Part shown: positions 22,055 through 33,944 of the stretch, piece after piece
Position numbering within the stretch: position 1 is the stretch's first letter
Layout: every line of letters starts with the position of its first letter
Source: Hyaloscypha bicolor E
Lineage: Eukaryota > Ascomycota > Leotiomycetes > Helotiales > Hyaloscyphaceae
Assembly: GCF_002865645.1 (NCBI RefSeq)
Contig: NW_020194685.1
Span: 2,753,363-2,817,362 of the forward strand
DNA: 64,000 bases
Direction of reading: 5' to 3'
Position numbers and translations under genes: made by a program
The notes under the pieces: generated by a model
Seen by the model: only the letters and a program-made list of their open reading frames with translations
The model's database searches: none
Told to the model about the DNA's origin: nothing

Positions 22055-23719
22055 CATACTCGTCGCCCTCCTCCTCTTGATCCGCGGTCCGTCACCCTCC
22101 TTCTCCTGCATCTCAGCACCACACGCCGTCTCGCCATCCTTAACACTAAGCCTCATCAACAGCCACGCCGCCTTCTTCTCCGCCGCACCACCGCCCGCAC
22201 CAACCCTACCCGCAGAAACATCCTCCATCTCTTTATCACTGCCGCCGACTTTCTCATCCAAGCTCCCCTTCTCATCCGTAACACTTGCAGACTCTTCGCC
22301 ATCATACTCATCATCGGCATCGACCTCCTCAACGCGTCGCTTACCCCGCCAGCTCGCAATCGGCATATCAACCAGCCCACTCGACCTCGGGATCGCGCTG
22401 AGGATAGGATTCGGTCCCGCACCTCCACTTCCGCATTTGAAAGCCGGAGAGGTGTTGATGGAGGAGTCGGCGGAGTGCGAGAGCATGTTGTGCGTTTGCC
22501 AGCTTGGGACTTGGCCAGCACTGTTTGTGCTGCCGGGCGTAACGGGGCTGTGGAAGTAACCACCGCCATCGCCGCTGGAGGTCTCGCTGCCGTTGGTGTC
22601 CATGTCTGTTTCTGTGAGTGTGTAGGGGCTGGCGCTGTCACCGAAGGCGCGCTTGAGGCGGAGGCGCCGGCCTAGGTGAGGAGGTGTGCTGCGCATGGAG
22701 AGCGGCTCGGGTATGCGGTCTGAGCGGATGGAGCGTGATGGAGAGTAGGACTCGCGAGCGGAGGAAGGTTTTGGGGAGAATGTGCTGTATTGCAGGCGGT
22801 AGTTTTCGGCTTCTGCGGTGGCATCGTTTACGAGCTGGGGGTCGATGATCATGCGACCGTGTTCGGGGGCTTCGGGGGACACGCATTGCGAGGGGAAAGT
22901 TGGGCCGAAGATGGGAATCAAGGCTGGTGCGATGTGGGCGCAGAAGGTTGTACATACTGCGAGGGCGCAGGAGTAGGGCATCCAGTAGCCTGCCATTAAG
23001 TTAGAATGCCGTTTGAAAAATTGAAAGCTGGCGATTCTTACCTTGCGCTGCGAGTGCACCTCCTGTGATGCTGTGGGTGATCTCCTTAAGGCCAGGATTC
23101 AGGTTGAGCATTTTTGCTGGGGTTGTCTGCCAAATGTCAGTCGAATTTCTAGAAAAGAAAAAGAAAAGCAATCACGGACCTTGGAGTATTTGCAGCATTT
23201 GAAGAATGGGGTGATGCGAACGAGGCCGATATTATAATCCCACATCACGATGTAATCCTTCTCGTCTCCAGGAACTTTAAAAGTGTACTGGAAGACTGCA
23301 ATCGACGGATCAGCATGGATTAATGAACGTGACGAGTCAGATTTCTTACCTTCGAAACTCTCTCGACCTGTCTTCTCCAGGAAGCTTTTCTTCTCGCTGT
23401 TATAAGGAATATGGCGGGAGTATTCCTGGATCTTGCCAAGGGGATGAACCTGGAATTTTTCGACCTCGCGTATGGTCTCCTCATCCAAACGCTCAAATGG
23501 CGGGAAATTGACCTCTCCCTTGATCTTACCCTTGACAAAAACAGCGCCGTCCTTAGTCATCTTCTGCTTCTTGATCACAGATTGAGTTGATAACTGAGGA
23601 CTACCAAAAGTTGAAGACGAGGTACACAGCGACGACGAGGGACTTGATGGAAGTCGTGTACCCCGGGGTTCTGGCTTGACTGGGCTGACAGGGTTGAGGA
23701 GAGATGCCACGGACAACAT
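22052..23719 (-). CDS. APSES/KilA-N transcription factor, Xbp1-like
   Basis: Exons on the minus strand: 23719-23350, 23295-23180, 23126-23042 and 22989-22052, in phase, giving 502 residues. The DNA-binding region (about residues 65-240) contains [76 protein letters not shown] and [20 protein letters not shown]. This is the KilA-N/APSES fold found in the Xbp1 branch, whose yeast member is a stress-induced repressor. The rest is low-complexity, acidic and Ser-rich, ending in a basic RRRATSM tail. The stop overlaps a GTATGT donor-like sequence, so a further 3' exon is possible. A very long upstream gap separates it from TOP2, as is common for regulators. Confidence 0.85.
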
Positions 23720-26411
23720 GGCGGTGAGAGTTGAGTGGTCCGGCTCGAATGCTGCAAGGTGTTAGAGTTTAGATCTTCGATGACGAACAGAATCTTCGTC
23801 AAGGAAGCAGCCCGGGCGGCAAATGCACTGGTACAGCAGCTCAGAGGACCACTGTTTTGGTGCGTGCAAACAGAGCTTGAGAAATAGTCGGTTCGTGGGT
23901 CTTTATGGGAGAATGGCAGATAGCGAGCTTGAGAATCGGTGCTCCTTCGATACCAACTAGCGGTGCAGCTTCCTGCAGTCCAAGGCCGCCCAGTGGTGTC
24001 TCCAAGCGCTCTCAGCAAGTTCGGTGTGGAAGTCCTCTTTGTTGGCAATGTCTAGGAACCGACCTGGGTAGGAGGAGCGTCCGTTTGCACGTCTCAACCA
24101 CCCATCCGTGAAGTCGAGGGCGAGAGCACACACCGCAGTTTCAGCACCTGGGGAAAACGTATTCTGAGCCCTTGGATCTTTGGGCAACCTTGGAGAGGCG
24201 ATTTCTCCTTATGAATCCCCTTTGCACCGGCGTTGATGCTTTGAAAGGACAAGTCCCGAGATGACGAAGTCTTGATTCAAACGAGTTATAGAAGGCTTCT
24301 GTGAAGATTCTCCACTCCCGTCCGTCCCATGGGGCCAGCAGGGCTTCCGAGCAATATGCACACACCTTCCAGAGCAACGATCGAGGGAAGCGTGTTTCAC
24401 TAGGCCCCCAAGGTAGCGGAATTGCCAAATGAAAAGAGACAGCAACCGGAACATGACAGCAAAAGTGTGTCTCGCCATGCTGAGAATGGCAGTTTGACAC
24501 CAACAGATTCTGCGCCATTGCTCGATCGGGACCAGAGCTTGTTTGAAGAGTGGGGATGTGATTTGCTGGGCACACATGCTGGCCAGGAGTTTTGGGACGG
24601 AAGGCTGCAGTAGTCGCGGGTGGCAGACCATGATGGACAGCCACTTTTTGTAAACAGACAAAGAAATCAGGACGATTAGCGCCAGAGATCAAAGACAGCT
24701 TGCTTGACTCGATGCACGTGGATAGCAATCCAGCAGGTCAGAGGACTTCAGCAAAATCCAGTTTCCCAAGGTCAAAATTGCAAACACTGTCTTCCACACA
24801 CAGACACTGTCTCAAGGAAATCTTGCAGCGGCTCAACGATATGAAGATACCGGATTAAGCTCCATGCCCCTAGCCGGCTGATCACATATTGCTCCTCCTG
24901 CTCCTCAAAGGACTTCTATGTCCCTTCGAGAAATGTGTGGGAAAGTTCCCTGCTCGTAACTAACGCGGGGATGCAGCTGTCACTTGAGAATCATGGTAAA
25001 TCCACGGGACTTATGCATATAGGCACATGCCGGGATATTTGGTTGATGCCTCCAATCTCAGTATGTAGGACGTTTTCAAATAGGCAGTGCAGAGACATCG
25101 ACTCCGGGCTGGTCCTGGCATTGTCTGACCTTGTGTCGAGAACAGATGAAAAGGTCGCACGGCAAGAAGAAATCAGAGAACTGAGCAAATAGGAAGATCA
25201 GAAACACAAAGATATTGAGATAGTTCTCGTCAAATGTGCTTCAGCAAGTATGCTCATTACAGTGCATGGGATTTGGTACTTCCCCTCGAGTCGTAGTCTG
25301 AAGAAGAGTCAGTGCGTACACCGTAATTCAGCCTAACCTGCAGCCGCCCGGATGCTCCATGCAGCGAATTCATGCTTTTTAGGCCAACCACGCTGTCGTC
25401 TATGCAAGTCAACAAACGAATCCAGGTGAAAGAGCAGATCAGTAGGGTGATTGGAAGGTAAATTCCGGAAACACAGCGCATGGGCCAAATAAAGGATGAA
25501 AGCCTCCTCAGAAGACTCGATTGCAAGCTCACGCAGGAGGTAGGGGTGCAATACGCTCATCTTGAATTATCGTGAGCAAATTCGGCATTCTTGTGTGCGA
25601 CAATTCCAACTTTGGTCGCCGACCTGGGGTATAGTAGGGACTCCGGTACAAAGGAGAAAAGTGATTGGATTCGATAGGGTGGGCCGAGGAGGGTTACTCT
25701 TGCGAAAGAGTGCTCGATCTGCAGGTCTTTCTGAAAGTAGCAATACCGTGTGACAGACCCAAGAGGTTGTTTAAAATCCCGATGTCCCTCTGACAGCCGT
25801 TGAGGTTTCAGATCTCTTGAACGCGTGGAATACAAAGATTATTTTGGGATCTGTCTCCAGATTCCGGCGCTGTCTGAAGGTTCGGGAAGTGCGGGTGCGG
25901 ATCAGTGCAGCACATCGGAAGGCTGGTGTATGGCCATTCTTCTCCTCCTCTCTCCTCTCTTCGTGCTGCAGGTGTTCCACGAGAATAGATTCCGCCGGGA
26001 TGTAACGAGGGAGGCACTTTGGCCTCAGTCCTCGGCTTTCGGATGAGGTTGGGGATGCATATGTGGTGTAGAAGCCATGGTGTTGTGCTTCTGAAGAGTT
26101 CAAGGCTGTGCCTTGTTGCTTACTCATAAGTCAGGCCAATCATGTTTGAGCTTTCGCTAGCGGGCGTTGCAACGCGACTGCAAAACGACCCTGGTAAACA
26201 AACAACCTCCTGGCTCCTCTCGAGGACTTTAGGGTCGCACAGTCCTTAACCCACCACAACAAACCTCTACGATCGACAACAATCCTACTGTTACTTCCTA
26301 CCATTGCCGTTCATTCATGTGCGATTGAGCATTACTGCTGGTAACACCGCCTGGTCGCGTTTCACTTCTCCTTCCCCTCACCCAAGAACGCGTCAGTCGC
26401 GAGCCAACACC
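23720..26411. promoter_or_regulatory. 2.7-kb divergent intergenic region, APSES regulator / TOP2
   Basis: There is no supportable gene. Scattered frames occur (for example 24141-24728 minus, 195 codons) but none has recognisable protein features or clean splice partners. Such length is typical of promoters and long 5' leaders of fungal transcription factors. Small upstream frames are present, but I cannot tell which are transcribed. Confidence 0.45.
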
Positions 26412-29400
26412 ATGGATCTCTCGATGGATGATGCCTCAGTCTTCGACGAGTTTGATGACTCTGACAATTTTGAGCCTGTGCCGATCGTGAGTCTTTCTGT
26501 TTCTATGCGATTCATCTAAAGGCTTCTTTACTCAATTGTTGCCTCAAATTGCATTGAGACTGACAGCTCTGCCATAGAAGGCCAAAGCAAAGCCAGGACC
26601 AAAGAAGGCTACCGCACCGAAAGCCCCAAAGGCCACTTCGAAGAAGCTGGTACAGACTACATTGAAGACCACCAAGCCCGCCACGAAGAAGCGTCCCAAG
26701 CCGGACAGCGATGAAGATGAACCCTCCGACATTGACATGGACTCCATGCAAGATGCATCCCTCCTTTCGAATACTCCACCGAGTTCCAAGAAGCAAAAGA
26801 AGGGTCCTGTGAAGAAGAGCGGTGGAAAGCCCTTGCAGGATATTGCCAACGAGAGCATGAATATGGATGGTGGGGCAGACATAAAGCCCATGAAAAAGAA
26901 GGATGCCACAGACCAGTATCAGAAACTCACCCAGCTTGAGCACATCATAAAACGTCCCGACACATACATTGGTTCAGTCGAGCGTGCAACAGAGATAATG
27001 TGGGTCTTCAACACAGAGACATCGCAGATGGAACTTCGAAAGGTGTCCTTCGTTCCTGGTCTCTATAAGATTTTTGATGAAATCCTTGTCAATGCTGCCG
27101 ATAATAAGCAGCGCGATTCGAGTATGAAAGTCATCAAGGTTACTGTAGACCGTCAAAATGGACAAATTAGTGTCGAAAACGACGGAGCTGGTATCCCCAT
27201 TGAAATCCACAAGGTAGATTTGTCCATCGTCATCAAAGGAAAGCTTTGCTAAAGTACTCCACAGAAAGAAAAGATATACATCCCCGAGATGATCTTTGGC
27301 CACCTCTTGACTGGATCCAACTACGATGATGATGAGGAAAAGACTACCGGTGGTCGAAATGGTTATGGTGCCAAGCTTTGCAACGTCTTCAGTACCGAAT
27401 TCACACTAGAGACACAGGACTCCAACTCTGGCAAGAGATACAAGCAAACGTGGACCGAAAACATGAGCAAGATGGGAAAGGCCAAGATCACATCCAGCAA
27501 ATCATCTGATTTCACCCGAGTAACCTTTACTCCTGACTATGCGCGATTCAAGATGGATGGTATCGACGACGACTTCGAAGCCCTGGTTAAGCGCCGAGTC
27601 TACGACATGGCAGGAACTGTCAAGGGCGTCAAGGTGTTCCTCAATGGCGTTCCGATCAAGTTGGACTTCAAGAAGTACATCGAAATGTACGCCAAGGCCA
27701 TCGGCAAGGAACGCGGCGTCGAGGAAGGTGGAGAAGCAGCTGTCAACTCAGTTATTATTGAGGATTCAAAGGCACACGATATGAAGTGGGAGATTGGTTT
27801 TGCAGTCTCTGATGGATCTTTCCAGCAAGTGTCCTTCGTCAACTCCATTGCCACAACTTCTGGCGGGACACACGTCAACTACATTGCAGACCAGATTTGC
27901 GAAAAGCTCTTGGAAGTTGTGAAGAAGAAGAACAGCAAAGGTGCTGCCTTGAAAACCAGCCAAATTAAGAACCACATCTTCCTCTTCGTCAACTGCTTGA
28001 TCATCAATCCGGCCTTCACTTCCCAGACCAAGGAGCAGCTGACCACCAAGCCAAAGGCGTTTGGCAGCAAATGTGTTCTGACAGAAGCTTTCTTGAAGAA
28101 GATTGGCCAGACCGACGCGGTCCAAAACATCTTGAATTTCCAGCAAGCCAAGGCTGACCAGCAGCTGGCGAAGAGTGACGGTAACAAGCGATCGCGAATG
28201 AACAACCCCAAGCTCGTCGATGCAAATCTTGCTGGTACTAAGCGTGGCCACGAATGTACCTTGATTCTGACTGAGGGTGATTCTGCCAAGGGTCTCGCTG
28301 TTGCAGGCCGAGCAATCTTGGATCCTGATCGCATCGGTGTTTTCCCTCTTCGAGGTAAATTACTCAATGTTCGAGATGCCAGTGTCGACCAGATCTCAAA
28401 GAATGCCGAAATTCAGAATATCAAGCAATTTCTGGGTCTGAAGCACAAGCAAGTCTATAAGGATACGACTGGACTTCGATATGGACATCTCATGATCATG
28501 GCTGATCAGGATCACGATGGCTCTCATATCAAGGGTCTTCTGATTAACTTCCTCCAAGTTCAATTCCCTAGCTTGCTCAAGCTTCCAGACTTCTTCCGAG
28601 AGTTTATTACTCCCATTGTCAAAGTCTGGAAGGGACCAAATCCGAAGAAGCCTATTAGCCCAAAATCCTTCTTTACTCTGCCCCAGTACGAGGAGTGGAA
28701 GGAGCGACACACCAATGACAAAGGCTGGAAACACAAGTACTTCAAGGGTTTGGGTACCAGTTTGCCTGAAGATGCTCAGATCTATTTTAGCAATTTGGAT
28801 GACCATCTTCGTGAGTTCGAGACCATGAAGCCGGAAGAAGAGGAAATGATCGATCTGGCTTTCTCGAAGAAGAAGGCCGATGCACGCAAGCAATGGCTTG
28901 GAAACTTCCTTCCCGGAACCTATCTCGACCATTCCACCAAGACTCTCACCTATAACGACTTCGTCAACAAGGAATTGATCCTCTTTAGTATGGCCGACAA
29001 TCTCCGTTCTATCCCGTCAGTCATTGATGGGTTCAAGCCTGGACAGCGGAAGGTTATGTATGCTTGTTTCAAGCGCAATCTCACCCGCGATATGAAGGTC
29101 GTCGAATTGGCTGGTTATGTCTCCGAAAATACAGCATATCACCACGGTGAAGCATCCATGCATATGACTATTATTGGCCTCGCACAAAACTTTGTGGGCT
29201 CGAATAACGTCAATTGTCTTGAACCTAGTGGATCTTTCGGTTCTAGACTTGCTGGAGGAACCGATGCTGCATCGCCTCGTTACATCTTCACTCGATTGTC
29301 CCCATTTGCTCGCCGGGTGTTCTCCTCCCACGATGAGCCCATCTATGAACACAATGTTGATGATGGCCGACTCATCGAACCAACAATGTACTGTCCGGTC

Positions 29401-31681
29401 ATTCCCATGGTTCTCGTCAATGGGGCCGATGGTATCGGCACTGGCTGGAGTACTACCATTCCAAACTACCACCCTGTTGATATCGTCAACAATCTAAAGC
29501 GTCGCATGGGCCGATTGGATGGCGATTCGGAAGAGAAGCCATTCACGACTATGATTCCTTGGTTCCGAGGCTGGAAGGGAACTCCCGAAGAAGCCGGACC
29601 TAATCGATACTCCTTCAATGGTGTCATCAAGGAAGTCGGAAACAACGAAGTCGAAATCACTGAATTGCCAATCCGCATGTGGACTGATGATTTCAAAGCC
29701 AAATTGGAGGACATCATCAAGGGGGAGAAGGTCCCTTCATTCATCAAGGACTACAAAGAATACAACGACCACAAGAGTGTCCATTTTGTGATCCAGATGG
29801 ATGAGAAGCATATGAAGGCTGCACTTACTGATGGTCTTTCTGAGAGATTTAAGCTCAACAAGACCGTTGCAACTTCTAACTTGGTTGCGTTTGACACTAG
29901 AGGCCAAATTCGGAAGTATGAGAAGGTCGAAGATATCTTGGAGGAGTACTACGTTTACCGCATGGCCATGTACACGAAGCGCAAGGTATGTCAAGTTTAC
30001 ACTTGGAAGCAACAATCACTGACCTCTGATAGGCATATTGGTTGGCCAAGATCAATACCGAATATCGCAAACTCAAGAATCAAGCTCGTTTCGTCATGGA
30101 AATCATCGAAAACAAGCTTGTCGTTTCGAAGAAGAAGAAGCCCGTTCTTGTTGCTGAGTTGCGAAAGCGTGACTATGAAGCCTTCCCGAAGGTCACTGGA
30201 GCCCAAAAGGCTGGCGAGACTGATGATGTCGTCGAGAACGAAGAGGAGGTGGCTGCCGACGAGGATTCAGGTGCTAGAGATTTTGATTATCTTCTCGGAG
30301 TGAGTGACATTCTACAATCAGGTCTGACACCATTGCTAACTCCCTACAGTTACCAATCTGGTCTCTCACTCAAGAGCGTGTTGACAAGCTAAAGAATCAA
30401 ATGGTTAGCAAGAAGGAGGAGTATGATGCTTTGGAGAAGCTCAGTGAGAAGGATCTGTGGTGCCAAGATCTCGATGCCTTCGTTGCAGAATGGGAATTGC
30501 AACTGAAGGAGGAGGCAGACTACCAAAAGTCAATCCGCAACACGAATCGTCGGGCATCTCGCAAGATTGGAGCAGGAAAGAACGTTACTGGCCGAGGTCG
30601 TCCGAAGCAAGATGAGGAGTACAATCCCAAACCTGCCAAGTCGGGTCCGTCCAAGGTTGTCAAGGTCGAGCAGAAGCCACATCAACGATTCCTCAGCATG
30701 TTTGAGAACAAGCCGAAGCCTAAACCAAAGGCAAGCCCTATGGGATCCGATGGTGCTGAAGATGATGAAGTCTCGGGAATGTCTGATGGCGATTTCGACA
30801 TGCTCAGAGCCGACAAAGGTAAACCTGCCGCTGAAATCAAGGAAGGCTCCAGAGCACCCAGCGAGCAACCTGCGAATGGCCGTGTCAAGCGTGCTGCTGC
30901 TGCGGCTCCCAAGAAGTGGATCATCGAAGATGATGAGTCCGAGAGTGAGGGCGGTGGAGAATTTGACGTCGGCGATATGGTCAAGGGTATCGGTGGAGCA
31001 GACCTCGTGGACACCAACGGCCAAAACGGACGTCTCTCCCTCTTTGCCATGTCGCGGCCAGGTAGCAGCCATGGTCGTGCAACCAGCGAGGCCTTGCCAA
31101 AGCTGAAGTCGAAGCCCAGCAAAAATTTCTTCAACTTGAGTGACGACGATGATGCCGCTGATGAGACAAACTACGAAATGCTTGCCAAGTCCTCTCCCAA
31201 CAAGACAGCTGCCGCCAAGAATACCCTTGACAGCTACCTCTCCGACAGCGATGACTTGGCGGTGGTGCCAGTTACCAAGAAAGTCCCTGTGAAGGCTGCT
31301 GCGCCCGTCGCAAAATCAAAACCAGGACGACCGAAGAAGGCACCCGCTCCGAAGGCTGTCGAAGCTGCCCAAACCAAGCCGGCCACCCTTTCTCCTGCAG
31401 CCAAGGCGTATGCTGCCAAGCAAAATAAGATGAAGCTCCCCGCCAAGAGAAATGTCATTAGTGACGACGAAGATGAAGACGTCGGTATGGAGGAAGCTGA
31501 CTCCCCGGCTCCCAAGCCAGCCGTAAAGGCCCGAGGCCGCCCTCCACGTGCTGCGGCAGTCTCCAAGCCGAAGAAGCCCATCTATATCGACTCGGATGAT
31601 GATGAGATGGACATTGATGACAATGACGAATCTGCCCTGGTCGACGAGGCCAGCGAGGATGACTTTGATGATAGTGATTAA
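26412..31681 (+). CDS. TOP2: DNA topoisomerase II
   Basis: Nuclear type IIA topoisomerase that passes one duplex through another using ATP. Exons: 26412-26486, 26578-27213, 27265-29985, 30033-30299 and 30350-31681, in phase, giving 1676 residues. An N-terminal acidic/lysine-rich arm precedes the GHKL ATPase with EILVNAADNKQRD and, across the second intron, NDGAGIP and GGRNGYGAKLCN. The Toprim domain has EGDSAKG (from about 574) and the DQDHDGSHIKG metal site (from about 651). The winged-helix breakage domain has DAASPRYIFTRLS with the DNA-linking tyrosine at about 910. A coiled coil with KAYWLAKINTEYRKLKNQ spans the third intron. The C-terminal 400 residues are acidic and Lys/Pro-rich, the usual variable regulatory tail. 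The start lies in a CACCATGG context. Confidence 0.97.
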
Positions 31682-33944
31682 GGGGGCACATTGATTTTTT
31701 GGCCGGAGGATGGATAAACGAATTCGCGCGGGGTGCATGCTTTGCTATTCTGGGTTTTCTCAATCATTCATGGGTGATGGGGCATTTCTTTTTGGCTTCC
31801 TTCATCACGTCATGAGAAGGCAGTATTGATATGGTTGCGCAAGATCTGCCGGTAGCTTGGAGCTGGAGCCGGCGTGAGTTGACTCGGGTCCGAAGCTATC
31901 GCTAGGTTTTCTGGTTAAGGCTGACGGTCTTGCGTGGGGTGGCTGGGTATTTGGCAGTGTATGAGTACGTATTGCTTTGACGCACTTTTAAATACAAGCA
32001 TGCAAACAATGGAGACGCATTTGATATGAACCTGAGTATGATGCTTGTGCTCGATCCGCATGCTCTCAACTCCAATCTAAGTCCTATCTCTGCTGGTACC
32101 TCAAGAACAAAGTTCTAAACTGCACTGAAGACAAGTGCCGGGGGGGTCGGAATGCAAAGCAAAAAGCTATTAGTTAAATACGCCAAATCAAGGATTTCAC
32201 CAGGCAGGCCATTATTGTCTTCGGCCACGAACCCTAAACTTTATCTGGCCGACACTCCCCGTTATGCCCTTCTCAAAAGCTATTCTCCTACCAAGTCAAG
32301 TCAGAAGTCAAAATCTGCACAGAACAGAACTTCACATTAACAAATGCTCTTTATCCCTAAAGAAATCTTTTTCTTCTTGATGCGTTATCAGATATCCTGT
32401 GTTTCTCAACAGTGGAGTGTGCGCTTTTCGGCGAAAATGTCGATGGAGAAAGATGGATGTAGATGCCTTCTCGCCCCTGGGGCTATTGCCTCCTTGGTGT
32501 AAGGAAGCTTGAGCCCCTCTGCAGCCCAGTTGGCAGGTGATCGGGCACGGGTATTCTTATTATGTAGCTTCTCTCCTTCCCGTAACGGCCCTTGGCTAAA
32601 GCGCAATGTGATTCCCGTGGTGCAGGAGCGTGGAATCATGTGACCAGAAGTTGTGATCACTGATTCGATTTACTGAATCACATATCTGGTCCCAGGTGTA
32701 AATAACTAACTCCTTGCAAATAATTTTCTCGAGGCGGACAAAACTCGATGCGAAAAAATAGGGTGCTTCTCCCTTGAATAGTGGAGATGTTTATTGAGGC
32801 TGTTTGGCTGAGAACTTGTACCCAGTTTTTAGGAAGACTCTCAACACGAGATCAAAAACTTTTCAAAGCACTGCCGCATGCAAAAATTTCGTTGATTAAT
32901 GGTGAGGGCATTGTGATTATCGTTGCTCTTCAATGGCAGGAAGGCAGGTGGTGGGATTGCATTGCTTAATATGGAGGCGGATAAATGCTTACGTTGCCGA
33001 GATAAGCGATGCATGCATACACCTCCGAGGGAAAGGGGTCTAGAGATTAGTTCAGAAGCAGTGGGCTTCAAAACTCGATAGACTGCCGAGTGAAAAGCTT
33101 TTTAGTGTTGTGATTAAATTTGAAAAGTTCAAGACAAGTTAGGGAATAATAGTGATTAGTTGTTCTGCAGTTCCACCACTCAGTCGTTAAGCACAGTAAA
33201 GCTAATTTCCAGACACGCTTCGCGACGAGACGATCACTCACCCCTGTCCCGCCCTCATGAGCCGCAAGAGAAACTGCAAACCCATTCAGTATTGAAGAAG
33301 CACTGAATAGCACCTCACAACACGACACCGATCAACAAAATCCACATATTTGTGGGGAAACTTAAAAAGGCATTTGCATGAGAAGATAGATTAACACACC
33401 GTCACTCCTGCAAAAGGGGCAAGCCGTGTTGTGTTCGCGTGCTAGCTGTCCAATCACGACCCCTGTTGTTCGAATTGGTGGATTGACCCCTGACCAGGGA
33501 GATTATCCCCAGCAATCCGCTTCCGAGTCCGCATCTCACCTCGCCAACCACCTCCACGCTCTTTTTGATTGTTCACTCCTTTGATCGCTGTCGATATCTT
33601 CGGCGGCTGCCGCTCCTTTGGCTCGATTGTACATACTGTCAGACTTTGTTGCTTTGGGTGGATGCGAGGTGCTGAGGTCAGTGAGAGCGGGTGAAACAAG
33701 GTCGTGCATGCACCACAACGAAGCAGTCCCGACAGCGGTATCTACAACCAGGACGAACGATTTGTGGGCCCGTTGAGCCTCTCTCCCGAACGGCGAGTTT
33801 AAGGTTTATGCTGAGCTGAGCTTGGAGTAAGGTGTTGACTGATTTTCATTGTTGAAAGGAAAGTAAGGGAGGAAGGAAGGGAGGCGCGAGTAAGGAGCAT
33901 CCTTCCTACCCGCTCCCGCATTCCGATCTCTCGAATCCGTCACC
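31682..33944. other. 2.3-kb intergenic, nothing recognised
   Basis: TOP2 3' region and upstream region of the TBC gene. Only chance-length frames were seen. A purine-rich run near 33856-33890 (GGAAAGTAAGGGAGGAAGGA) is probably 5' leader. Confidence 0.4.

Noticed and set aside
24141..24728. 195-codon minus-strand frame in the APSES-TOP2 gap
   Set aside because: No recognisable domain, uneven composition and no splice partners. A frame of this length is possible by chance in a 2.7-kb gap, so I did not call a gene.
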